From contig CAKVAS010000010.1 in assembly GCA_934725015.1 (NCBI GenBank), positions 1 through 64,000 on the forward strand: a stretch of DNA of 64,000 nucleotides, written 5' to 3'. Origin of the DNA: an uncultured Bacteroidales bacterium (GTDB lineage: Bacteria > Bacteroidota > Bacteroidia > Bacteroidales > UBA932). Below the pieces are notes generated by a model, which saw nothing but the letters and a program-made list of their open reading frames with translations, was not told where the DNA came from and searched no databases. Shown here one piece after another: positions 7,972 to 17,305 of this stretch (the first letter of the stretch is position 1; every line of letters begins with the position of its first letter). Made by a program: the position numbers and the translations under genes.

Positions 7972-10203
7972 TTATTCCTTCACGCAACGGACGCTGTAGC
8001 CGGCGGCAGGATGTACTGTGGCACTAACATTACATTCCGGAGTATAGTTTGTCGCAGAATAATTGCGCGGAGCCCAGAATTTGCATGCGTGCCCCCAATC
8101 AGAGAGATGAGGACAACTGTCGGAACACCAGAAATTGGACTCTGTCGTATTTCCGGTTGATGCGACAAAGTCGACCCTTCCATGCTGGCTGTCCCGTCCG
8201 CGACCTGCAAGCGGGAAATAATACCCAGCATATATGTATCCATGAAGATTAGATGCCATCTGTGCGGACTCAACAAAGCTATTCAAGAAATCAGTAGCCT
8301 CCGCAGATGACCAAACGCGCCAACCGGCAGGACACGGATCATACAGAGTCTTTTCTGCCCCCCACAATGATTCCCAAGACTTGTCTTTTGTGCTCAGCCA
8401 AGCATAAGAGCCTTCACTTGAAACAGGCGTACCCTTTATGATTTTATAAGGATTCCTCGTCGCATACCCCACATAAACCTCATTTTTGACAGTTTCAGCA
8501 GAAATGTCTGACTTCAAAGGCATATTCTCCGCGTTGTTCAAATCCAATGAGCCGTCATCATTATGCTTGTAGCCGAACATCTGGGCATTGAGGCCTTGTT
8601 TTCCCTGCCCGTTCAGACCAAGAGCCTTGACCGGAGTCCATGTCGGAAGCGCGAATAAAGAATTACTGTAGTTTGAGCACGGATAACTTGCATTGCCATA
8701 ATCAGGGAAATTAGGGAACGGATCCTTGCGCCCCCACTGATAGACATTCCCGAGCGCGGCGGCCGGCTCATACTCGCCAGTTGTTCCTATTCCGGAGATA
8801 GGCGCCCCAAGATTACGATCCATTAGTTTTTTACCATCCGCAATAAGAGGGCTCGCTTCCGGGTCATAGCCTTCCGCCGCCCAGATGTTCCAGCTCCAAA
8901 GCAATGTCGCATTGGTGATATTGTAGTCAGAATCCACTTCAATGTTGTCGTATGTCACACCCTCTTCGGCGAACGCCGCAATTACGACATTGCCGGAGAT
9001 GAACTTGGCCGGAGTCGAGAAGCATATGTAGCCGTCCTTCAGCGAGACAGAAGACACATTTACCGGAGTAAGTTCCTTCCATTCATTATTGTCCTGCACC
9101 GTGTTGTACCAAAGGATAAGGGCAGACTGCGGAGTAATGGCTTCATTCCCAACAACAGCACTTAATTCAGACGGAATGGAGCCATTCCCCTTAACTGTTG
9201 CCTTAAATTTATAATTCCCGGTGCTGGATATGATATAGCAGTTAGATGAGCCGCCGGCGCTCAAGTCCACATACTCGCCTCCAACTGCTTCCTTGACCTC
9301 AAATGCAGGTAGTTGCGCCATAACTCCTACCGGAATTCCACCAGCAGGAATCTTTACCGAACCAACTTTGGTTTCCACACCTTTTACCGAAGCATAGACA
9401 GACAAGATTCTTCCTGCATGCCCCGGTGTAATCTGAATATAAAAATGAGAAGATACCTCCGTAAGGGGAGCCTCATTTCTGAGCGACAATGCAATGTCCG
9501 ATGCTCCAGCCTTAATGTCAAGGGAACCGTCACGCGGGTCGAGATAACCTTCAGAAACAGAGAGCATATCATTTTCATCGTCAAGGGCGACTCTAACATC
9601 CGAAACTTTCAATGCCGAACCAGACGTTAGGCTTATATCCAAAGCAGAAAGGGCACGCTTAAAAGAAAATCTTATGGCATCATTCACATTGCCTTTCTGA
9701 ATTGTAGACTCGGCATACAAAAGATCGGTTAAGGCAAGATGGGCAGAGCTGTTCGCTTTTTCCTGAACCTGAATTTCAGGGACAGCAAAACATATGGCCA
9801 ACGAATCTGCCTGATTGTTGTCGGACGAGAAAGGGTAATAGGTATAGAATGTATGTGGTTTTCCTTGCTCCCATAGCCAGAAGTAGTTCGAGCCACTAAC
9901 ATAAGAGAATGTGGCTGTCCGTCCTGAGTCATCCGCCGTAAAGCAGGAATTGACAGTAGGAGCTTCAGAACTTGTTCCCTGCTCTACCAAGTGCCCGAAT
10001 ACACCTATTTTATCTCCGGCAACCCAAGTTGTCTTGAGGACGTCACCGTCATCGGAAAGAACAGTCTTGGTACCGGTATCAATTACTGTCGCGACGATCT
10101 TTATGTCAGATGTCTGCTGTGCAGAGGGCTCAGCAAGTTCGTTTTTCTGGCAGGCGACGAGCGCAAGCGACAATGTCGCCGCAATGTAAAAAATCTTTTT
10201 CAT
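7972..10203 (-). CDS. Fimbrillin-like lipoprotein with C-terminal FISUMP domain (paralogue 1)
   Basis: The 743-residue surface lipoprotein has lipobox LVAC at the end of its signal peptide. The N-terminal 300 residues carry Mfa/fimbrillin-like features: TKTVLSDDGDVLKTTWVAGD, then IGVFG, and a conserved strand pattern. A central domain contains WSWNIWAAEGYDPEA and LMDRNLGA, followed by GNVYQWGRKDPFPNFP. The C-terminal FISUMP domain (TIGR02145 type) has DPCPAGWRVW near residue 622 and ends in GYSVRCVKE. No catalytic residues are evident; surface adhesion or glycan/protein binding is inferred. ATG at 10203 is chosen because GGGAGG stands 8 nt upstream; the in-frame GTG at 10224 lies upstream of that site and overlaps the small ORF before it. 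A terminator follows. Confidence 0.85.
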   Translation of the reverse strand: MKKIFYIAATLSLALVACQKNELAEPSAQQTSDIKIVATVIDTGTKTVLSDDGDVLKTTWVAGDKIGVFGHLVEQGTSSEAPTVNSCFTADDSGRTATFSYVSGSNYFWLWEQGKPHTFYTYYPFSSDNNQADSLAICFAVPEIQVQEKANSSAHLALTDLLYAESTIQKGNVNDAIRFSFKRALSALDISLTSGSALKVSDVRVALDDENDMLSVSEGYLDPRDGSLDIKAGASDIALSLRNEAPLTEVSSHFYIQITPGHAGRILSVYASVKGVETKVGSVKIPAGGIPVGVMAQLPAFEVKEAVGGEYVDLSAGGSSNCYIISSTGNYKFKATVKGNGSIPSELSAVVGNEAITPQSALILWYNTVQDNNEWKELTPVNVSSVSLKDGYICFSTPAKFISGNVVIAAFAEEGVTYDNIEVDSDYNITNATLLWSWNIWAAEGYDPEASPLIADGKKLMDRNLGAPISGIGTTGEYEPAAALGNVYQWGRKDPFPNFPDYGNASYPCSNYSNSLFALPTWTPVKALGLNGQGKQGLNAQMFGYKHNDDGSLDLNNAENMPLKSDISAETVKNEVYVGYATRNPYKIIKGTPVSSEGSYAWLSTKDKSWESLWGAEKTLYDPCPAGWRVWSSAEATDFLNSFVESAQMASNLHGYIYAGYYFPLAGRGRDSQHGRVDFVASTGNTTESNFWCSDSCPHLSDWGHACKFWAPRNYSATNYTPECNVSATVHPAAGYSVRCVKE

Positions 10204-10216
10204 GGTCATTTCCTCC

Positions 10217-10387
10217 CTATTCACCGTCTGAAACGGATTCCCACTGGTTCCACTTCGACATATCCTGAATGCCGTTCACATTGCTCTGGGCGAAGCCGGA
10301 TTCGACTTGCAGCGCATGAGCTTTCAGCTCCGGGGTCTCATAGGCCCGCGGCGAGGTCTGAGCCTCCTCCGATAAGTTTTTTTTCAT
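10217..10387 (-). CDS. 56-residue small ORF between two fimbrillin/FISUMP genes
   Basis: ATG at 10387 to TAG at 10217 encodes 56 residues. The protein begins MKKNLSEEAQTSPRAYETPE, has a middle of ELKAHALQVESGFAQSN, and ends with a Trp-rich tail (SKWNQWESVSDGE). It fits exactly between its neighbours: 33 nt after the stop of the upstream gene and 13 nt before the next ATG. Short proteins of the form YxxPxxxxxxLxxExxxxxS with an acidic/Trp tail occur beside SusC/D and fimbrillin genes in Bacteroidales, which supports it as real. It has no signal peptide. Role unknown; a regulatory or assembly peptide is speculation. An A8 run right after the ATG could shift its frame. Confidence 0.65.
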   Translation of the reverse strand: MKKNLSEEAQTSPRAYETPELKAHALQVESGFAQSNVNGIQDMSKWNQWESVSDGE

Positions 10388-10420
10388 AATCTGCGTTTTA
10401 ATAATTATATGGTTTATAAT

Positions 10421-12673
10421 TTATTGTTCTCTGACACACCGGATGCTGTAGCCGGCTGCAGGGTGCCCGGTATCGGCAACATATTTCGGAGTCTTGTCCT
10501 CGACATTGACATAGTTGGCCGGAGCCTCGAAACGCAGTTTCTTTCCCCAGACCCCTATGTACGGGCAGCTGTCGGTGCACCAGAAATTTGCCTCTGTCGA
10601 GTACCCGGTTGCGGCGACATAGTTGACCCTTCCGTTCCGGCTGTCACGTCCGCGCCCTGCGAACGGGAAATAGCAGCCCTTATAGTCATAGCCGTACTGG
10701 TTCGCGTCAAGCTGCGCACCGCCGGCCGCAAACGCGGTCAGAAAGGCCTCGGCCTCAGCCATGGTCCACACTCGCCAGCCCGCAGGACAAGGGTCATAGG
10801 CCGTCTTGTCGCTTCCCCAGAGGCCGTTCCAGGAATTGTCCTTCTTCGTGTTGAACCATGTGTAGTCTCCGCTGTAGTCAGTACCGGCAACCGGCTCGCC
10901 GCTTATGAACTTGTGCGGATGAGTCTTGGCGTAACCGAAGAAGACATCGTTTCCTGCGGAGGCTTCGGAAGTTATCTCCGACCTCTTGACCATTGTGTAG
11001 GCATTGTCCGTGTCCATGGCCCCGTCGGCCTTGTGCCTGTAGCCGAATATGAGGCCGTCAACCTCCTGTGTTCCCTGACGCTTCAGGCCGAGGGCCTTGA
11101 TCGGAGTCCACGACGGAAGAGCGAAAAGATAATCGAAATAGACGCACGGGAAACTTGCGTTGGTGTAGCCCGGGAAATTAGGGAACGGGTCCTTGCGCCC
11201 CCACTGATAGACATTACCGAGCGCGGCGGCCGGCTCATACACGCCTGTGGTTCCGAGCCCCGAAAGCACGGCCCCGAGATTGCGGTCCATAATCTTCTTT
11301 CCGCCTGCGGTAAGAGGAGTCGCCTCCGGGTCATAGTCTTCCGCCGCCCAGATGTTCCAGCTCCAGAGCAGCGTCGCGTTGGTGATGTTGTAGTTTTCGT
11401 CCGCCTCAATGTTCTCGTAGGTCACGCCCTCTTCTGCGAATGCCGCGATGAGGACATTTCCCGGAACGAACTTCTTAGGGGTGTCGAAATAGATATAACC
11501 GTCAAGCAGGTTCACGGACGAGATGACCACCGGACTCGCGTTCACCCAGGAGTTGGAGGTCTGGACGGTGTTGTACCAATATACAAGCACGGATTTCGGG
11601 GCAATGGTCTCACCTCCCTCGACTGCCGAAGCCTGCGCAGGGATGCTGCCGTTGCCCTTGACGGTCGCCTTGAACTTGTAGAAGTCGCGGGCTTTGGTCA
11701 CGATGTAGGTGTTGGCGGTACCGAGTTCGCTGAGATCCCTGATAACGATGGCAGCGTCATCCGGAGTCGTGAAGTCGGTCCTCAGATTGACCAGCTTTCC
11801 CACAGGGAGCCCTTCCGCAGGGAGTTTTTTCTCGACGAGCACATATTCCTTACCGCCGATAGTCGCTATGACCCTGAGCGTCTCGCCGCCGAGCCGGGGA
11901 TTGAACACCATGTAGAAGTGTGACGCGGCCGGGCTTGAGGTGGCGAAACCGCAGGTAAGAGTGATTTCTGAAAGAGGAGTGGCCGAGCTCATGTCAACCT
12001 CACCCGTCGCAAGGTCGATTGAGGCGTTTTCAAAGGCCAGCGGCGCGTCCGGATTCGACACGCAGCGCAGGATGAGGGACTCGACAAGCATTCTCTTGTC
12101 ATTTGTCAGCTCAAAGTCAAGCACTGAGAAGGCATGGCGGAACCGGAACTCGACCCTCGAATCAAGCGCCGACTTGGTGAGGTCTTCCGCCGACGCCCAC
12201 ATGAAATCCAGACCGTTTATATTGTCCGGGACATTGTTGCTTTCCTGTGTCTGCAATGCAGGAACGGAAACCCTCACGGAATGGGGATCATCTCCCGAAT
12301 CTTCCGAATATGGCCAGCAGGCATAAAACGACTGCTTTTCCGTTTCGGACGCCCAGCGTATCCTTTCCGAACGCGCCGAATAGGTGAATGAAGTCACGGC
12401 ATCAGCCATGTCCGCAGTATATTTGCTGTTCGAGCGGAGCACGCCTTCAGGATTCTCCGACCAGATTCCGATGCCGTCGCCTTTGTCCCAGGCGAGCTTG
12501 AGCGCGTTGCCGTTATCAGTGTAGCTCACCCTCGTGGCGCCGTCGCCCGCGAAACCGGCCGAAATCCGCATGGCGTCATCGCATTCCGGTTCCGGAACGG
12601 ACGAATTGACCGAGCATCCGGAGAGAAGCGCGAGGACAACAATGGCAAATGATATGATGTTTCTTTTTTTCAT
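10421..12673 (-). CDS. Fimbrillin-like lipoprotein with C-terminal FISUMP domain (paralogue 2)
   Basis: The 750-residue protein has the same architecture as paralogue 1: signal peptide with lipobox LSGC, fimbrillin-like N-terminus (LKLAWDKGDGIGIWSENPEG), central WSWNIWAAEDYDPEA and KIMDRNLGA block, GNVYQWGRKDPFPNFPGY, then FISUMP with DPCPAGWRVW near residue 626 and terminal GYSIRCVREQ. Long DNA stretches (for example 11160-11250 against 8705-8795) are almost identical to paralogue 1, implying recent duplication or gene conversion. I place the start at ATG 12673 (MKKRNIISF); ATG at 12688 (MIRKVMKK) is possible. An upstream in-frame codon at 12709 overlaps the preceding gene and is less likely. 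Surface binding function is inferred. Confidence 0.85.
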   Translation of the reverse strand: MKKRNIISFAIVVLALLSGCSVNSSVPEPECDDAMRISAGFAGDGATRVSYTDNGNALKLAWDKGDGIGIWSENPEGVLRSNSKYTADMADAVTSFTYSARSERIRWASETEKQSFYACWPYSEDSGDDPHSVRVSVPALQTQESNNVPDNINGLDFMWASAEDLTKSALDSRVEFRFRHAFSVLDFELTNDKRMLVESLILRCVSNPDAPLAFENASIDLATGEVDMSSATPLSEITLTCGFATSSPAASHFYMVFNPRLGGETLRVIATIGGKEYVLVEKKLPAEGLPVGKLVNLRTDFTTPDDAAIVIRDLSELGTANTYIVTKARDFYKFKATVKGNGSIPAQASAVEGGETIAPKSVLVYWYNTVQTSNSWVNASPVVISSVNLLDGYIYFDTPKKFVPGNVLIAAFAEEGVTYENIEADENYNITNATLLWSWNIWAAEDYDPEATPLTAGGKKIMDRNLGAVLSGLGTTGVYEPAAALGNVYQWGRKDPFPNFPGYTNASFPCVYFDYLFALPSWTPIKALGLKRQGTQEVDGLIFGYRHKADGAMDTDNAYTMVKRSEITSEASAGNDVFFGYAKTHPHKFISGEPVAGTDYSGDYTWFNTKKDNSWNGLWGSDKTAYDPCPAGWRVWTMAEAEAFLTAFAAGGAQLDANQYGYDYKGCYFPFAGRGRDSRNGRVNYVAATGYSTEANFWCTDSCPYIGVWGKKLRFEAPANYVNVEDKTPKYVADTGHPAAGYSIRCVREQ

Positions 12674-12693
12674 AACTTTCCGTATCATAGAGT

Positions 12694-15477
12694 TTATTTC
12701 CATTCCCATCTGTCAAGGTCATCAAGACCGCTCCCGCCCGGAGCGGCTTCGTCCGGGTCGTAGAGGAGAGCGTCGATGAGGGGCTTGAGTATGCCTTCCA
12801 TGACAATGAAGGCATCGTAGTTAGGGTGAACCGAATCCGTGCCCGCCCACATATACTTCTGGGCAAGCCCGTTCTGCTCATCCTTGAGGGCGGTGTGGTA
12901 GTCGGCATACTTGAACCCGTGAGACTCCGCGTATGCCTTTATGAGCCTGTTCGCCGCGACAATCTTGTCCGCAATCCAGTCGCCGTCATACTTCGCCTTC
13001 CATGCGTCGTCCTTCCACCACATGCTGCGGGAAGGGGCAACCGCGCCGAGGACGACTTCCGCGCCCTCGTCCTGCGCCATGCGGGCCATCAGGGCGATGT
13101 TCCAGAGAAGGTCCTCGATGCTGACATAGAAGCCGTCATTCTCGGCAAAGTCATTGGTTCCGCAGGCAATCACCGCGAGAGACGGGTCATCGGCCAGAAC
13201 CTGGGAGGCAAACCTGCCTATCATGTTGGAGCTCGTCGTTCCGTCGATGCCGAAATTGGCGTAGTTATTCTCCGTAAAGAACAGCTTCCTGCCCCTGTCG
13301 CGCCATGTCCTGGTGATGGAATCGCCCATGAGGGCAGCCCTGTGGCCATTCTGACGACCGTAGGAAGGCGAGCCGGCAGCGACATCCTCGCGCACGCAGC
13401 GCAGCTGGAGCCCGGCCCCGATGTAGCTGTTTCCGTTTGTGACGCCGAACCTTCCGCCCGCGACGGCCGTGGCTCTGAACGGATAGAGACAGCCGGAGAC
13501 GCTCGCGGAAGCTATCATTATCTCCTCATTCCCAACGATTACAGAGCCGCCGAACCCGGCCTTGCGCTGTCCGGCATAAGGGAAATAGAGGTCATACTTG
13601 GAATTATACACTCCGTGCTGCCCGGCGGCGAGGTTCATCGCTCCGCCCAGTGACGCGTACGCGTCGGCGGTAGGGACCTTCCATCCCGGAGGACACGGGT
13701 CGTAGATGGTCTTCACGGAAGAGACATTGTCGAGGCTGCCCCAAAGGTAGCGCCAGTCGTCCCTGTCCTTCAGTTCCTTATTGACATATCCCTGCCCGTC
13801 GTTAAACCAGCCGTACTGAGGCCATTCCGCATCGCTTGTCCCGCCGAAAATCCATTTGTGCGGATACTTTGCGCTTTCGCCGATTGCCTGTTCCATGCTG
13901 TAGCCCGAACCGAGCTCCGGCACGAGCATGCGCCCGTTCTTGGCCCGGTCGTCAGAAAAGATGCGGTTGCCGGTGAGCCTGAATGACTCAATCCCGGTGT
14001 AGGCCTCGTTGCCCCAGCTGTCCTTAATCCCGGAAGTCGCGTCGGAATATTCCGGTGCGGCCGGGAACGGGTCCTTGCGCCCCCACTGGTAGTAGTTGCC
14101 GATTGCGCCGGCCGCCTCTATCTTGTCGGAAATGTCCTTCGCCTCCGGCCCGAGAACGGCCCCGAGGTTGCGGTCCATCATGAGGTAGCGTCCGACCCGT
14201 CTCGCGGCAGCGTCGGCGTCATAGTCCCTGAGCGCCCAGATGTTCCAGCTCCAGAGGATTTCCCCGGCCTCGTCAAAAGCCGCGATGACGGCATTTCCGT
14301 CTTCGAAGTCGGCGGGAACATTAAAGTAGATGCGTCCGTCACTGTAATAGACGCTGTCCGGATCCACCGGACTCTTCCCGGAGAAACCGTCCTTTGTCTT
14401 AGGAGTGCTGTGCCAGAGAAGGGCGGCGGAGTGCGGATGGATGTTCACGTCGTATGACCTTGAAAACGCCTCGCCCTCGAAACTCAGATCGAAGCCGCGT
14501 GCAATTCCGTTGCCCTTGACGTCCGCAGTGAACGAATGCAGGCCCGGCCGGCTGACGATGTAGGTGTTCGCCGAGCCGTTCTGGCTGAGGTCCCTCGAAC
14601 TGTCCGTCAAGGAAATCTCGCAGGTGAGGCAACGGCCTGCCGTCAGACCGCCCTCAGGAATGTCAACGGCCACCCCGTCCATGTCCTCGCCGTCAATGCT
14701 GCAGACGATTGTGAGCTTCGTGCCGGAATAGGACGGATTGACCTTTGCCCAGAACTCGGAAGGAGTTCCGCCGAGCGAAACCGGCGTTTCGGGACGTACG
14801 GTCACTGAAGACGAGGTCTCCTCCCCTGTCGAAAGCTTACCGGAGAAAAGGTCATAGCTTCCCTTCTCGAAGGAAAGCGCGCTGCCGCCCTCGCCGGATA
14901 TTGTCACTCCGGAGCATACGGACGGCACCTTTGAAGCGACTCTCACCCTCACGAACGCCACCACCGGAGAAAGTTCAGGCTCGAGCTGACCGCTCTCGGT
15001 CCGGCTGACTGAGGCAAGGCTTCCCGCGAAGAGCACACTCTGCTTGATGTCTTCGAGAAGCGTGGGAGAGGCCGGGTCCATAACCTGCTCGGCGGCGGCG
15101 CTGACAGGAACAGCCTCAGGCTGCGCCACGCTCTTGCGCCACGGGTAGTAAAGCGCGATGTCATACGACTTGCCGTCCTCCCACTTCATTCTGAAACTGT
15201 CCTTCAGCGGAGTGAAGAGCGAGCGTCCCGTTGACGAGTACGCGTCATAATAGGCATTGTCGTTCAGAAATTCGTCAGAACCGCTCTCACGGGCGAAAAC
15301 GCCGATGCGGTCCGACACCGCCGTCCACTTGAACTCGGCGTCGGAGGCCGGCGGGACGGCCGTCACCCTGAAAGATATTTCCGAAGAGGAGGTGCCGGGT
15401 TCCTCGGTCACATCCGCCTTCCTGCACGACGGAAGCAGCGCCGCCAGTGCCAGAAACATATATAATGTCCTTTTCAT
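12694..15477 (-). CDS. Fimbrillin-like/FISUMP lipoprotein fused to an SGNH (GDSL) esterase
   Basis: The 927-residue lipoprotein (lipobox LPSC) starts with a fimbrillin-like region (FKWTAVSDRIGVFA) and a central block (WSWNIWALRDYDADA, LMMDRNLGA, GNYYQWGRKDPFPAAP). A FISUMP domain follows (DPCPPGWKVP near residue 594, LQLRCVRE near 690). Unlike its two paralogues it continues for about 220 residues as an SGNH hydrolase: block I LMGDSIT (about 715-721), block II Gly in YANFGIDG, block III CGTNDF (about 772), block V DSVHPN (about 879, Asp and His of the triad). SGNH enzymes of this kind are often carbohydrate O-acetyl esterases, so deacetylation of a glycan held by the N-terminal domains is a reasonable inference. 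It lies 12 nt after the DUF4302 gene in the same operon. Confidence 0.88.
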   Translation of the reverse strand: MKRTLYMFLALAALLPSCRKADVTEEPGTSSSEISFRVTAVPPASDAEFKWTAVSDRIGVFARESGSDEFLNDNAYYDAYSSTGRSLFTPLKDSFRMKWEDGKSYDIALYYPWRKSVAQPEAVPVSAAAEQVMDPASPTLLEDIKQSVLFAGSLASVSRTESGQLEPELSPVVAFVRVRVASKVPSVCSGVTISGEGGSALSFEKGSYDLFSGKLSTGEETSSSVTVRPETPVSLGGTPSEFWAKVNPSYSGTKLTIVCSIDGEDMDGVAVDIPEGGLTAGRCLTCEISLTDSSRDLSQNGSANTYIVSRPGLHSFTADVKGNGIARGFDLSFEGEAFSRSYDVNIHPHSAALLWHSTPKTKDGFSGKSPVDPDSVYYSDGRIYFNVPADFEDGNAVIAAFDEAGEILWSWNIWALRDYDADAAARRVGRYLMMDRNLGAVLGPEAKDISDKIEAAGAIGNYYQWGRKDPFPAAPEYSDATSGIKDSWGNEAYTGIESFRLTGNRIFSDDRAKNGRMLVPELGSGYSMEQAIGESAKYPHKWIFGGTSDAEWPQYGWFNDGQGYVNKELKDRDDWRYLWGSLDNVSSVKTIYDPCPPGWKVPTADAYASLGGAMNLAAGQHGVYNSKYDLYFPYAGQRKAGFGGSVIVGNEEIMIASASVSGCLYPFRATAVAGGRFGVTNGNSYIGAGLQLRCVREDVAAGSPSYGRQNGHRAALMGDSITRTWRDRGRKLFFTENNYANFGIDGTTSSNMIGRFASQVLADDPSLAVIACGTNDFAENDGFYVSIEDLLWNIALMARMAQDEGAEVVLGAVAPSRSMWWKDDAWKAKYDGDWIADKIVAANRLIKAYAESHGFKYADYHTALKDEQNGLAQKYMWAGTDSVHPNYDAFIVMEGILKPLIDALLYDPDEAAPGGSGLDDLDRWEWK

Positions 15478-15489
15478 ACTCTATGGTTG

Positions 15490-16404
15490 TTATTGCAGTG
15501 TTATCTGATAGAACGAGTCCGTTCCGGAATAATAGTCCAATGACGGGAAGACGCCGGAAGTCCACCTGAATTCGCCGACCGTGCGTCCGTCAAGCCCCTC
15601 GACGCTGTTGCCCCGGAAAGCGTACGGTTCGTAGAGCCGCATGACCCCGTCAGGGAGATTGATCGAGCAGAGGCTGCCCCGCACGATGTCGTCGCCGTCG
15701 TTGTAGCGGAGCACCCAGACTTTGCTCCCGTAATATTTCCTGAAATTGTCCAGTTCCGGATTTGCCTCCCTCGTCGCTGTGCCGATGACCTTCCCGTTGA
15801 TGCAGAGGTCATATTGCGTCTTGGCAGGACGAAGCACGGATTCGTGGACCTGTCCGATGTACTGCTCAGGGGTGAGCCCTTCCGGAAGCGGATAGAGACG
15901 AATGCGGTTGTGGGACTTCAGCCCGCGCAGGACAATCTCGTCACGCTCTTCGGAGATTGACATGAACGTGAACTCGTGGTCGCCGCCCCATCCCTGATAA
16001 CCTCCTCCGTTCGGTCCGCCGGGGAAAGAGAAGAAATGGAGGTAGTCGTTGTTCGTGACGAAGCGGAGCATGGGCCCGGTGCCCAGGTCCACGGCATATT
16101 CGGATTCGGTAACCGGATTTTCCTGAGGGATGAAACCCGCCCCCTCGAACCATGCCTTCACGATGTTGTCCGTACGGAATTCGAGGACATATATCCACCC
16201 TCCGTAGCGAAGCTGCTCGTCGGGGAAATATTCCATGACCCAGGTTCCCCTGTCAGTGAGGGCGGTGCGGTAGAGGTCGAGCTTCTCCTGCGTGCGCTCC
16301 GCCGCCGAAACGTCATATATCCTGTCATTCTTGCCGCATGACGCGCAGATGACGGAGAGCAGAAGCGCCGCGATGTATGTGAGTCTTTTCATTTTCATAA
16401 TCAT
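15490..16404 (-). CDS. DUF4302-family lipoprotein
   Basis: The 304-residue lipoprotein (lipobox ICASC) has the DUF4302 pattern: RTALTDRGTWVMEYFPDEQL early, an extended WIYVLEF strand, HFFSFPGGPNGGGYQGWGGD in the middle and HNRIRLYPL later. DUF4302 genes are repeatedly found beside a zinc metallohydrolase lipoprotein and SusC/D in Bacteroidota; their biochemical role is not known. The first possible ATG (16404) directly abuts the TAA of the preceding gene. In-frame ATGs at 16398 and 16392 are equally plausible for the signal peptide. Tight spacing on both sides argues for translation from one operon mRNA. Confidence 0.85.
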   Translation of the reverse strand: MIMKMKRLTYIAALLLSVICASCGKNDRIYDVSAAERTQEKLDLYRTALTDRGTWVMEYFPDEQLRYGGWIYVLEFRTDNIVKAWFEGAGFIPQENPVTESEYAVDLGTGPMLRFVTNNDYLHFFSFPGGPNGGGYQGWGGDHEFTFMSISEERDEIVLRGLKSHNRIRLYPLPEGLTPEQYIGQVHESVLRPAKTQYDLCINGKVIGTATREANPELDNFRKYYGSKVWVLRYNDGDDIVRGSLCSINLPDGVMRLYEPYAFRGNSVEGLDGRTVGEFRWTSGVFPSLDYYSGTDSFYQITLQ

Positions 16405-17289
16405 TTAGTCGTCAAGTGATTCCCAGTCAAGGTCATTGAGGCGAGAGATGCGGCGGTGGTAGATTTCACACCATCTGTCCGTGTCCACGCCGTATGAGTC
16501 CTTCAGCCATTTCTTGAGAAGGTCATGCTTCCGGCGGAGCTTTGAGCCTCCGTCGGTGCCGGCAGCGGCGAACATTTCCTCCCATTCCGCTTCGGTGAGA
16601 GTGATGAGCCGCCCTGTCGTCTCGGCGATGTCCTCGGCATAGTGAGAGCGGGCATAGTTGCTGACAAATCCCTTCTGGAGAGGGTCCTCGGTGAGGGAGG
16701 TGTAGCGGTTGCCGACATAGTCGCTCGTGGTGATGTCCTTGAACTCGGCCGGCGCGGCATAGATTCCGTCGAGGATGTGGGTGAACTCGTGGAGCATGGT
16801 GCCGGCGATTCTCTCCGCGTCGTTCTCCCACTTGAAGAAGTTGACCCCGAGGATGTTAATCTGAAGCCCGTTTTCCGCAGAGGCGAGGTTTGTCGTGCCG
16901 CCGCCGCTGATTTCGAAGCTCCCGACGAGAAAGAGCACCTTAGGGAAATAGGACTTCACGAAAAGGGCCGGGTCGGTGTTCTCGTCCCCGTCGGACATCA
17001 TCTCCACCATGGCCTCAAGGGTCGTGTAGCGGATGAGCTTCGCTATCATGATGGACTCGCGGATGTTCGGAGGCGACACCCAGTAGCTGAAATTGGTCTC
17101 ACGGTCGGGCATCCTGTACTCGAAGCGGATGTTGTACGGCTCGACATAGTTCCGCAGCAGCCATTCGTCGAACTCCGTGTTCGTCCTCGTGTCCTCCGTG
17201 AATATGCTTTCGGGGTTCAGCCTGTCACGGTTGCAGGACACAAGCGAAAGCGCCGCGAGGACAAGCAATAATGCGATATTTCTTTTCAT
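16405..17289 (-). CDS. Substrate-import-associated zinc metallohydrolase lipoprotein
   Basis: The 294-residue lipoprotein (lipobox LVSC) carries the zinc-binding motif HEFTH at about residues 165-169 (GTMLHEFTHILDGIY), followed by EDIAETTGR, whose acidic residues could give the third ligand. This matches the SusC/D-linked metallohydrolase family TIGR04549, predicted to be a periplasm- or surface-exposed peptidase-like enzyme. The start at ATG 17289 is chosen because GGAGG lies 8 nt before it; the in-frame ATG at 17304 forms part of that ribosome-binding site. Its pairing with DUF4302 suggests that the substrate brought in by SusC/D has a peptide part, as in a glycoprotein. Confidence 0.87.
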   Translation of the reverse strand: MKRNIALLLVLAALSLVSCNRDRLNPESIFTEDTRTNTEFDEWLLRNYVEPYNIRFEYRMPDRETNFSYWVSPPNIRESIMIAKLIRYTTLEAMVEMMSDGDENTDPALFVKSYFPKVLFLVGSFEISGGGTTNLASAENGLQINILGVNFFKWENDAERIAGTMLHEFTHILDGIYAAPAEFKDITTSDYVGNRYTSLTEDPLQKGFVSNYARSHYAEDIAETTGRLITLTEAEWEEMFAAAGTDGGSKLRRKHDLLKKWLKDSYGVDTDRWCEIYHRRISRLNDLDWESLDD

Positions 17290-17305
17290 CTCAATTTCCT
17301 CCATC

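Noticed and set aside
10409..11923. 504-codon plus-strand frame over the second FISUMP gene
   Set aside because: It is opposite a lipoprotein with a clear signal peptide and conserved domain; no family features appear in the plus frame.
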